Of a DNA stretch of 5,930 bases, positions 1 to 5,193 are shown one piece after another. The notes under the pieces were generated by a model. That model did no database searches. It saw only the letters and a list, made by a program, of their open reading frames with translations, and was not told the DNA's origin. The stretch lies in assembly GCA_024638355.1 (NCBI GenBank), contig JAHEKO010000254.1:1-5930 (forward strand). Direction: 5' to 3'. The stretch comes from Acidobacteriota bacterium (GTDB lineage Bacteria > Acidobacteriota > Thermoanaerobaculia > Multivoradales > JAHEKO01). Numbering within the stretch: the first letter of the stretch is position 1; the number at the start of each line of letters is the position of its first letter. Both the position numbers and the translations under genes were made by a program.

Positions 1-23
1 CCCCCGTACCATCCGGCCGGCGT

Positions 24-1367
24 ATGAAGAGCGTCCTCGTACTCGGAGCCGGCCATAGCTCGCCCGAACTGATCCGGTATCTCCTGGAGCGGGCGGGCGA
101 GCGGCGGTGGCGCGTGGTGGTCGTCGACCGCGACGCCGATCTGGCCCGCCAGCGCGTTGCGGGGCACGCCCGGGGGGAGAGCCGGGCGATCGACGCCGGC
201 TCGCCCGAGGAGCTCGCAGCGGCGATGGCGGGAGTCGACGTGGTGGTCAACCTGATGCCGCCGATGATGCAGCGCCCGATCGTTCACGAGTGCCTGCGCA
301 GCGGCAGCCACATGCTCTCGGTCTCGTACGCGACGCCGGATCTGCTGAAGCTGTCGAACGAGGCGAGCGACCTCGGCCTGCTCATGCTCTTCGAGCTGGG
401 CGTCGACCCGGGCATCGATCACATGGCGACGATGTCGCTGCTCGATCAGGTGCGGGCCGACGGCGGCTCGGTGACGAGCTTCGAATCGTACGGCGGCGGG
501 CTGCCGGCGCCCGACTCGATCGACAACCCGCTCGGCTACGCCGTCACCTGGAACCCGCGCAACGTGGTGATGGCGGGCGCCGAGGGCGCGCTGTTCGTAC
601 GAGACGGGCGGATTCGAGCGCTCACCGCCCCGCGCGTCTTCGCCGAGACCTGGCCGGTAGAGATCGCCGGCATCGGCCGGCTAGAGGCCTACGCCAACCG
701 CGACTCGCTCTCCTACGTCAAGGCGCTGGGCCTCGAGGGAGCGCGGACGATGATCCGCGGCACCTTGCGGTACCCTGGCTGGTGCTCGACCTGGTGCCAG
801 ATCGCGCGGCTGGGGCTGAACAACGAGCACATCCAGATACCGGAGATGGCCGACCGCAGCTTCGCCGATCTGGTGGAGATGTTCCTGCCGGAGAGCGCGA
901 AAGGCGAGAGCGTCGAGGAGCGGGCCGCGGACGCCCTGGGTCTGGCGATCGACGATCCGGCGATGACCCATCTGCGATGGCTCGGGCTCTTCTCGAGCGA
1001 GCCGCTGGGAATCGAGGCGCGGTCGGCGGCTCAGGCGCTGACCCATCTGCTCTCCGACCGGCTCGCCCTGCCCGCGGGCGGGCGCGATGTGGTGATCCTC
1101 CACCACGAGATCGGTGTGGTTTGCGAGGACGGCCGAGAGGAGCGCCGGCGAGCCACGCTGGTCGAGTACGGCGAGCCGGGCGGAACCAGCGCCATGGCCC
1201 GTACCGTCGGCTTGCCGACCGGCATCGCTGCGCGCCTCCTGATCGACGGCGAGCTGAGCCTGACCGGCTGCCACCGGCCCACCGAGCGCGCGATCTACGA
1301 GCCGGTACTCCGCGAGCTGGCGCGGGAGGGGCTGGAGTTCCGGGAGGAGAGGGATGCCGCAGCGTAG
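24..1367 (+). CDS. Saccharopine dehydrogenase, glutamate-forming (LYS9-like saccharopine reductase)
   Basis: The 447-residue product matches the LYS9 family in length and motifs. An N-terminal Rossmann fold (about residues 3-120) carries the nucleotide-binding glycines G8, G10 and S13 (VLGAGHSS), followed by a strand ending NLMPP (76-80). The substrate half shows the family signatures ELGVDPGIDH (124-133), GGLPAP (158-163), DNPLGY (167-172), NRDS (225-228) and RGTLRYPG (245-252). Family enzymes interconvert saccharopine and 2-aminoadipate 6-semialdehyde + glutamate with NAD(P). In bacteria this usually serves lysine breakdown, in fungi lysine synthesis. The ATG is chosen because it opens directly on the Rossmann strand. 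No clear Shine-Dalgarno lies in the 23 bases before it, and any promoter is outside the window. It is probably co-transcribed with the next gene, 75 bases downstream. The last codons and the TAG stop fall inside a palindromic repeat. The cytosolic location and catabolic direction are inferred. Confidence 0.9.
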   Translation: MKSVLVLGAGHSSPELIRYLLERAGERRWRVVVVDRDADLARQRVAGHARGESRAIDAGSPEELAAAMAGVDVVVNLMPPMMQRPIVHECLRSGSHMLSVSYATPDLLKLSNEASDLGLLMLFELGVDPGIDHMATMSLLDQVRADGGSVTSFESYGGGLPAPDSIDNPLGYAVTWNPRNVVMAGAEGALFVRDGRIRALTAPRVFAETWPVEIAGIGRLEAYANRDSLSYVKALGLEGARTMIRGTLRYPGWCSTWCQIARLGLNNEHIQIPEMADRSFADLVEMFLPESAKGESVEERAADALGLAIDDPAMTHLRWLGLFSSEPLGIEARSAAQALTHLLSDRLALPAGGRDVVILHHEIGVVCEDGREERRRATLVEYGEPGGTSAMARTVGLPTGIAARLLIDGELSLTGCHRPTERAIYEPVLRELAREGLEFREERDAAA

Positions 1368-1388
1368 CGCCCCCACCCGTGGGGGGCG
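1354..1388. repeat. Palindromic repeat, copy 1, overlapping a stop codon
   Basis: An 8-bp stem, GCGCCCCC (1367-1374) with GGGGGCGC (1382-1389), encloses a 7-base loop. It starts on the last base of the TAG stop of the upstream gene. The 35-base element matches 5120-5151 at 31 of 32 aligned bases, apart from a 3-base insertion (AGC, 1361-1363). No T-run follows, so a classical Rho-independent terminator is not supported. It could still protect or attenuate the mRNA between the two genes. Confidence 0.8.
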
Positions 1389-1399
1389 CCTGAATCGGA

Positions 1400-1423
1400 T
1401 TCGCCCGGCGCGGTTCCGGGCGC
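1400..1423. repeat. Hairpin repeat, dispersed single copy of the 55-bp array core
   Basis: CGCCCGG (1402-1408) and CCGGGCG (1416-1422) form a perfect 7-bp stem around the 7-base loop CGCGGTT. The same stem with loop CGCGGGT occurs three times at 4975-5105. The 24-base segment differs from the second and third of those copies at one position only. It lies 12 bases after the palindrome at 1354-1388 and just before the ribosome binding site of the next gene, so transcripts entering that gene would carry this stem near the start codon. Confidence 0.75.
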
Positions 1424-1430
1424 GACCACG

Positions 1431-1436
1431 AGAGGA
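1431..1436 (+). promoter_or_regulatory. Shine-Dalgarno site
   Basis: AGAGGA sits six bases before the ATG at 1443. It supports that start over any upstream in-frame alternative. Confidence 0.7.
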
Positions 1437-1442
1437 CGAGCG

Positions 1443-2585
1443 ATGAGCAATTTCGAAGCGGGCGTGATCGGCACTTCGCGCAAGGAGAACGAGTCGCGAG
1501 TGGCCATCCATCCGGCCCATCTCCAGCGTCTCCCCGCCGGAGTGCGCGCCCGGCTCACCCTGGAGCGCGGCTACGGCGAGCGCTTCGGCTACGACGACGG
1601 CCGGCTCGAGGCTCTCGGCGTCGGTCTCGCCGGCCGCGAAGAGGTCCTCGGCTCGAGCGGGATCGTGCTGCTGCCCAAGCCGCTGCCCGCGGACCTGAGC
1701 GAGATGCGCGAAGGCGGCGTGCTGTGGGGCTGGCCGCACTGCGTGCAGCAGGTCGAGATCACCCAGGCGGCGATCGATCGGCGGCTGACCCTGGTCGCCT
1801 TCGAGGCGATGTACCACTGGAGTCGGACCGGCCAGCGCGAGCTCCACACCTTCTACAAGAACAACGAGATGGCCGGCTACTGCAGCGTGTTGCACGCGCT
1901 CGAGCTGCTCGGGATCGACGGCCACTACGGCCCGCGTCGCCGCGTCACGGTGCTCGGCTTCGGCTCGGTGAGCCGCGGCGCGATCTACGCGCTCCAGGGT
2001 CGCGGCCTGACCGATATCGAGGTCTACACGCAGCGGCCGCCGCACCTGGTGCGCGACCAGGTCTACGGCTGCTCGTTCGGCCGCATGATGCGCGGGGGAG
2101 AGGAAAAGGGGATGAGCGTCGAGCGGCCGGACGGCTCGCCGGCAGCGATGGCGGAGGTGCTGGCCGAAGCGGACGTCATCGTCAACGGCACGCTCCAGGA
2201 CACCGACAACCCGTTGATGTATCTACTTCCCGGCGAGCAGAGCGCGCTCAAGCCGGGCTGCCTGATCGTCGACGTGAGCTGCGACGAAGCGATGGGCTTC
2301 GACTTCGCCCGCCCGACCTCCTTCGAGGAGCCCGCCTTCCGCGTGGGCCCGGGTGCCCTCTACTACGCCGTCGACCACACGCCGACCTATCTCTGGGACA
2401 GCGCCACCTGGGAGATCTCCGAGGCTCTCTTGCCCTATCTCGAGGCGGTGCTCTCGGGGCCGGACGGATGGGCCGCCGAGCCGACGATCGAGCGCGCGAT
2501 CGAGATCCGCGACGGCGTCATCCGCAACGAGAAGATCCTCTCGTTCCAGAACCGCTCGGCCGAGTATCCGCATCCCGCCCGCTGA
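1443..2585 (+). CDS. Lysine-ketoglutarate reductase / N5-(carboxyethyl)ornithine synthase family opine-type dehydrogenase
   Basis: The 380-residue product has the AlaDH/PNT fold. The N-terminal domain begins with GVIGTSRKENESRVAI (7-22) and includes RGYGERFGY (42-50). The segment GWPHCVQ (96-102) is followed by NNEMAGY (140-146). The dinucleotide loop is LGFGSVSRGA (171-180; G172, G174, G179), and the C-terminal part has IVDVSCDEAMG (275-285) and YAVDHTPTYL (308-317). From memory these motifs are closest to N5-(carboxyethyl)ornithine synthase, which reductively joins ornithine or lysine to pyruvate, and next to LYS1/LKR, which joins lysine to 2-oxoglutarate. The adjacent saccharopine dehydrogenase favours LKR (lysine + 2-oxoglutarate + NADPH to saccharopine), but sequence alone does not settle the keto acid. 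A Gly/Arg-rich stretch at about 207-233 looks like an insertion relative to the carboxyethylornithine enzyme. It ends 22 bases from the convergent gene, with no visible terminator between them. Confidence 0.8.
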   Translation: MSNFEAGVIGTSRKENESRVAIHPAHLQRLPAGVRARLTLERGYGERFGYDDGRLEALGVGLAGREEVLGSSGIVLLPKPLPADLSEMREGGVLWGWPHCVQQVEITQAAIDRRLTLVAFEAMYHWSRTGQRELHTFYKNNEMAGYCSVLHALELLGIDGHYGPRRRVTVLGFGSVSRGAIYALQGRGLTDIEVYTQRPPHLVRDQVYGCSFGRMMRGGEEKGMSVERPDGSPAAMAEVLAEADVIVNGTLQDTDNPLMYLLPGEQSALKPGCLIVDVSCDEAMGFDFARPTSFEEPAFRVGPGALYYAVDHTPTYLWDSATWEISEALLPYLEAVLSGPDGWAAEPTIERAIEIRDGVIRNEKILSFQNRSAEYPHPAR

Positions 2586-2607
2586 TCGGAGCGTCGCGAC
2601 CTCGGCT

Positions 2608-3048
2608 TCAGTCGTCGCTGCTGCCGAATTCGAGACAGTCGCGCCTCGTGACCTGCACGCCGGCGAAGGCGCCGTTGACCACGGTGCCGGCGACCTCCAC
2701 GATGAGGGTCGCGGCGATCGCGCTCCCGGAACCGACGCGCTCGGTGATGCCACGCACATCGGTGCGAATGAGCACCCCCTCCTGCTCGAAGTCGAGCTTG
2801 CCCACCCACTCGTTCTGGTGGCCCTCCTTGGTCACGAACTCCCAGGTGCCACAGTCGCCCAGCTCGGTGCACATCTCGCCCTTCTTGAAGCTCAGGCAGG
2901 CGGGAGCGACGTCGATCTCACCCGGCCCCAGGCCGGTCACGATCAGGGTACCGGCGTAGTGCTTGGCCGTCGGCGGAGTGGAGAGCGCGGGAGCGGCGAC
3001 CAGCGCGACGACTCCCACCAAGAGCACAACAGACACCAGTGGCTTCAT
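2608..3048 (-). CDS. Small secreted four-cysteine protein, copy A (unknown family)
   Basis: The 146-residue product has a Lys-initiated hydrophobic signal peptide (about 1-21, with APA before a likely cleavage site) and a mature part of about 125 residues. The mature chain begins TPPTAKHYAGTL and carries cysteines at 51, 60, 66 and 138. The first three lie in a CL.F...EMC....GDCG.WEFV segment, followed by HQNEW (78-82) and RGITERVGSGS (99-109). The alternating polar/hydrophobic, Gly-rich pattern suggests a beta barrel or sandwich with two disulfides; that is inference. The ATG at 3048 is preferred over an in-frame GTG at 3066, because AAGGAGGT lies just before it and would otherwise be inside the coding sequence. 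It is about half identical to the upstream gene, 121 bases away on the same strand. I do not recognise the family and assign no function. Export to periplasm or outside is likely. Confidence 0.8.
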   Translation of the reverse strand: MKPLVSVVLLVGVVALVAAPALSTPPTAKHYAGTLIVTGLGPGEIDVAPACLSFKKGEMCTELGDCGTWEFVTKEGHQNEWVGKLDFEQEGVLIRTDVRGITERVGSGSAIAATLIVEVAGTVVNGAFAGVQVTRRDCLEFGSSDD

Positions 3049-3053
3049 GTTGG

Positions 3054-3061
3054 ACCTCCTT
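3054..3061 (-). promoter_or_regulatory. Strong Shine-Dalgarno for secreted protein A
   Basis: On the minus strand AAGGAGGT is nearly the full anti-16S complement. GGAGG ends six bases before the ATG at 3048. It decides the start and implies high translation. Confidence 0.85.
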
Positions 3062-3128
3062 TTCACTGACGTATCGCATCGGCCCGCGGGTCGAAGTCCC
3101 CGGCCGATCGGATGAGCGCTTTACCCCC

Positions 3129-3154
3129 GCGGGCGGTTGGCAACCCCGCCGCGG
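3129..3154 (-). terminator. Possible weak hairpin between the two secreted-protein genes
   Basis: GGCGG (3132-3136) pairs with CCGCC (3146-3150) around a 9-base loop that itself contains GGTTG/CAACC. It lies shortly after the stop of secreted protein B. No T-run follows on the minus strand, so it may be only a partial terminator or incidental in GC-rich DNA. Confidence 0.25.
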
Positions 3155-3169
3155 CTGCTGCCAGTCTCG

Positions 3170-3616
3170 TCAGCCGTTGGCGAGCTCTTCGAACGCCACG
3201 CAAGCGGACCTCGAGACGCGGACGCCGGAGAACGAGCCGTTGAATACGAAGTCGCCGATCTTGTAGAGGACGGTCCCCCCGATCGAGTTGCCCGCGCCCG
3301 CCCTCTCCGTGATGCCCCGGAGCGCGGCGTTTATGGTGACGCCGTCTTCGTTCTGGAACTCGAGCGCTCCCCTCCACTCGTTCTGGTTGCGCGCCTTTTC
3401 GACGAACTCCCAGCTACCGCAGTCGCCGTCCGTAGTGCACATTTCTTTCGCGGTGAACCGGAGGCAGACGGGAATGACTTCCAGCGGGCCGTCGGGTGGA
3501 TCGATCAGCATCAGGGTCACCGCGTAGCTCTTGGCTCTCGGTGGCGTGCCTCCCGTGGGCTGGGCAGTCAGCGTGAAGAGAACCGCGATCAGAAGAACAA
3601 GCGCCAGCTGTTTCAT
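3170..3616 (-). CDS. Small secreted four-cysteine protein, copy B (unknown family)
   Basis: This 148-residue paralogue of protein A has a signal peptide of about 20 residues (MKQLALVLLIAVLFTLTAQP). Its mature chain begins near TPPRAKSYAVTL. Cysteines at 51, 60, 66 and 139 match A one for one. Shared blocks are EMCT (58-61), GDCG (64-67), WEFV (69-72), NQNEW (77-81), RGITERAG (100-107), and near the end NG.F.GV.V.R..C. By my gapped hand alignment, 59 of about 119 mature positions are identical. The ATG at 3616 is chosen for its Shine-Dalgarno and signal peptide; a longer in-frame TTG start at 3691 would bury the signal peptide. It precedes A in the direction of transcription, so one shared transcript is possible. 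Its G+C is lower than that of the neighbouring enzyme genes. The function is unknown. Confidence 0.8.
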   Translation of the reverse strand: MKQLALVLLIAVLFTLTAQPTGGTPPRAKSYAVTLMLIDPPDGPLEVIPVCLRFTAKEMCTTDGDCGSWEFVEKARNQNEWRGALEFQNEDGVTINAALRGITERAGAGNSIGGTVLYKIGDFVFNGSFSGVRVSRSACVAFEELANG

Positions 3617-3620
3617 CGTG

Positions 3621-3628
3621 CACCTCCC
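3621..3628 (-). promoter_or_regulatory. Strong Shine-Dalgarno for secreted protein B
   Basis: GGGAGGTG on the minus strand leaves six bases between GGGAGG and the ATG at 3616, the same spacing as in copy A. This suggests the translation start region was duplicated along with the gene. Confidence 0.8.
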
Positions 3629-3864
3629 ATGAGAACGGCCCTGAAAGAGAGTCGTTACCCAGTCCCTATTGGCTTCCTTGACCGGCCGCAACCCCCTTCG
3701 AGAGGGTACGGGACTGCCCGCAGAGGGGGGTGTGAGGACGCACGGCTACCGTTCGAAGAGCACCTGCGTCGTCGCCGCGAGGTGGCACTGACGGCAGTGG
3801 ATGCGCTCAGGATGATCGGTACGTTGCCGAGCGCGCCGATCCTCTCGGTTGGCCCGTTAGTCTC

Positions 3865-3870
3865 TACAAT
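3865..3870 (+). promoter_or_regulatory. Possible -10 element for a leaderless transcript
   Basis: TACAAT differs from TATAAT at one base and ends six bases before the ATG at 3877. Transcription would then start at or very near the A of the start codon. No Shine-Dalgarno occurs in the preceding 16 bases (TCTCTACAATCGTCGT), which fits a leaderless mRNA. No convincing -35 hexamer is found at 16-18 bases upstream, so support is limited. Confidence 0.35.
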
Positions 3871-3876
3871 CGTCGT

Positions 3877-4923
3877 ATGAGCCAGCCTACCGGTCCGCGC
3901 GGCCGCGGCGCCTCCGGCAACCCGGCGGGCCGCTTCGAGCGGATCGAGATCGAGTCGGAGCTGCCACCGCCGGGGCGGGTGGAGACCGAGTTCCTCCGCG
4001 ACTCGAGCCGGACGATCCTGGTGCGCAACGACAGCCCCGATGTGCCCTTCGACGTCGGGCTGAACCCCTACCGGGGATGCGAGCACGGCTGCATCTATTG
4101 CTACGCGCGGCCGACGCACGAGTACCTGGGGCTCTCGGCCGGGCTCGACTTCGAGACGCGGATTCTGGTCAAGGAGGACGCGTCGCGGCTCCTGGAGCGC
4201 GAGCTCGCCGCCCCCTCCTGGCGACCCCGGGTGGTGGGCATCAGCGGGGTGACCGACCCCTACCAGCCGATCGAGCGTAGTCTCGGCCTGACGCGCGGCT
4301 GTCTCGAGGTTCTGGCCCGCTGCCGCAATCCGGTGGCGATCGTCACCAAGAACTCGCTGGTCGAGCGCGACGCCGACCTTCTCGCCGAGATGGCGGCCGA
4401 CGAGGCCGCGGTCGTCTACCTGTCGATCACCACGCTCGACGCCGAGCTCGCCCGCCGCATGGAGCCGCGCACGTCGCATCCGCGGCGGCGGCTCGAGGCG
4501 ATCGCGAAGCTGACCGCGAGCGGCATCCCCTGCGGCCTGCTGATGGCGCCGGTCGTGCCCGGTCTCACCGATCACGAGATTCCCGCCGTCGTCGAGGCGG
4601 CGGCGCAGGCGGGCGCCCGCTGGGCGCACTACATCGCGCTGCGGTTGCCGGGGGCGGTGAGCGGCCTGTTCGAGAGCTGGCTCGAGGAGCACTACCCCGA
4701 TCGCAAAGGCAAGGTGCTGTCGCGGGTGGTGTCGATGCGCGGCGGGCGGTTGAACGATCCGCGATTCGGCAGCCGCATGCGCGGCGAGGGTGTTTACGCC
4801 GACCAGATCGCGGCGCTCTTCGAGAGCGCGCGGAAACGTCACGGCCTGGAGGTGGGCGGCTCGCGGCTGTCCACCGAGCGCTTTCGGCGGCCGGGTGGCG
4901 AGCAGATCGGGCTGCCGCTCTGA
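3877..4923 (+). CDS. PA0069-family radical SAM protein (SplB-like)
   Basis: The 348-residue product carries the radical SAM cluster motif CEHGCIYC, with C68, C72 and C75 as [4Fe-4S] ligands. It sits in the family context NPYRGCEHGCIYCYARPTHE (63-82). The N-terminal RGRGASGNPAGRFE (8-21) and the GISGVTDPYQPIE block after the cluster are typical of the PA0069 subfamily related to spore photoproduct lyase (COG1533). Further conserved blocks are TKNSL, SITTLD, EPRTSHPRRRLEAI, and APVVPGLTDHEIP. Such proteins bind S-adenosylmethionine and generate a 5'-deoxyadenosyl radical. The substrate of this subfamily is not established as far as I know, and the spore-photoproduct role should not be transferred. 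The length is complete for the family. It is transcribed away from the secreted pair and ends at the repeat array. The neighbours give no clear hint to function. Confidence 0.88.
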   Translation: MSQPTGPRGRGASGNPAGRFERIEIESELPPPGRVETEFLRDSSRTILVRNDSPDVPFDVGLNPYRGCEHGCIYCYARPTHEYLGLSAGLDFETRILVKEDASRLLERELAAPSWRPRVVGISGVTDPYQPIERSLGLTRGCLEVLARCRNPVAIVTKNSLVERDADLLAEMAADEAAVVYLSITTLDAELARRMEPRTSHPRRRLEAIAKLTASGIPCGLLMAPVVPGLTDHEIPAVVEAAAQAGARWAHYIALRLPGAVSGLFESWLEEHYPDRKGKVLSRVVSMRGGRLNDPRFGSRMRGEGVYADQIAALFESARKRHGLEVGGSRLSTERFRRPGGEQIGLPL

Positions 4924-4929
4924 GGAGTG

Positions 4930-4976
4930 GGCCGGCGCGTTCCGGTCCGGGGCGGCTGCGGCGCGGTACCTCTGCG
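4930..4976. repeat. Degenerate leading part of the repeat array
   Basis: CCGGCGCGTTCCGG (4932-4945) resembles the array core and the copy at 1400-1423 with one base missing. The stretch 4952-4976 resembles the GCGCGGCCGTGGCGTTGCCTCTTCG part of the following units with several changes. It looks like a decayed unit at the array edge, starting seven bases after the upstream stop codon. Confidence 0.5.
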
Positions 4977-5118
4977 CCCGGCGCGGGTCCGGGCGCTACG
5001 GGTGTCGCGCGGCCGTGGCGTTGCCTCTTCGCCCGGCGCGGGTCCGGGCGCTACGGGTGTCGCGCGGCCGTGGCGTTGCCTCTTCGCCCGGCGCGGGTCC
5101 GGGCGCTACGGGTGTCGC
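4977..5118. repeat. 55-bp tandem repeat, about 2.6 copies
   Basis: The period is exactly 55 bases (units start at 4977, 5032 and 5087; the third is cut after GGTGTCGC), and I see no mismatch between the units. Each unit holds a hairpin of CGCCCGG, loop CGCGGGT, CCGGGCG (4975-4995, 5030-5050, 5085-5105), followed by CTACGGGTGTCGC. The array lies between two converging genes. The unit length is not a multiple of three, so short frames through it shift from unit to unit, which argues against a coding repeat. Confidence 0.9.
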
Positions 5119-5135
5119 AATGCCGCGTAGCGCCC
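5101..5135. repeat. 10-bp inverted repeat joining array and palindrome
   Basis: GGGCGCTACG (5101-5110) and CGTAGCGCCC (5126-5135) are perfect inverted repeats around a 15-base loop. The left arm overlaps the right arm of the third array hairpin (5099-5105), and the right arm overlaps the stem at 5131-5151. The three structures therefore compete. Confidence 0.75.
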
Positions 5136-5151
5136 CCACCTGTGGGGGGCG
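5120..5151. repeat. Palindromic repeat, copy 2
   Basis: CGCCCCC (5131-5137) pairs with GGGGGCG (5145-5151) around a 7-base loop. The element matches 1354-1388 at 31 of 32 aligned bases apart from the 3-base indel. It lies 43 bases beyond the stop of the minus-strand PLP gene and 196 bases beyond the stop of the radical SAM gene. A bidirectional transcription-ending role is possible, but no T-run is present on either side. Confidence 0.8.
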
Positions 5152-5177
5152 ATCCCGTGGGGCGCGATCCTCTGGGG
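5144..5177. repeat. Short imperfect direct repeats
   Basis: GGGGCGATCCCGT is followed by GGGGCGCGATCCTCT and then GGGG, a period of about 14-15 bases that continues from the right arm of the palindrome. It looks like slippage-derived repeats. No function is apparent. Confidence 0.45.
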
Positions 5178-5193
5178 CTGCCCGCGTTTCCAG

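Larger units (their letters stand above)
3617..3876. other. Divergent intergenic region
   Basis: These 260 bases lie between the starts of secreted protein B (minus) and the radical SAM gene (plus), so promoters for both should be here. I see no riboswitch, tRNA or confident -35/-10 pair. A small stem, CCCT/AGGG, occurs near 3694-3706. A short minus-strand frame contains Cys-Arg-Gln-Cys-His, but it is closed by stops and is not called as a gene. Confidence 0.5.

Noticed and set aside
1367..1389. Classical Rho-independent terminator
   Set aside because: The GC-rich stem is strong but is followed by CTGAATCGG with no T-run, and the next gene in the same direction starts 54 bases later.
681..2045. 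Long minus-strand open frame across the two lysine-type genes
   Set aside because: It is antisense to two genes with clear family motifs, spans their intergenic repeats, and its translation is Arg/Ala/Gln-rich with no recognisable domain. Long antisense frames are expected in such GC-rich DNA.
3620..3720. Minus-strand promoter for the secreted pair (TTGCGG followed after 17 bases by TAGGGA)
   Set aside because: The -10 candidate matches the consensus too poorly to call.
3740..3858. Short minus-strand frame ending with Cys-Arg-Gln-Cys-His, resembling a haem c site, possibly a cytochrome remnant
   Set aside because: It is only about 40 codons between stops, with no start supported by a Shine-Dalgarno, no signal peptide and a single motif. 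A chance match cannot be excluded.
3655..4842. Long minus-strand open frame across the radical SAM gene
   Set aside because: It is the low-complexity Arg/Ala/Gly-rich complement of a well-supported radical SAM coding sequence, with no motif of its own.
4975..5118. CRISPR array
   Set aside because: The whole 55-base unit repeats without variable spacers, there are fewer than three full units, and no cas genes are present.
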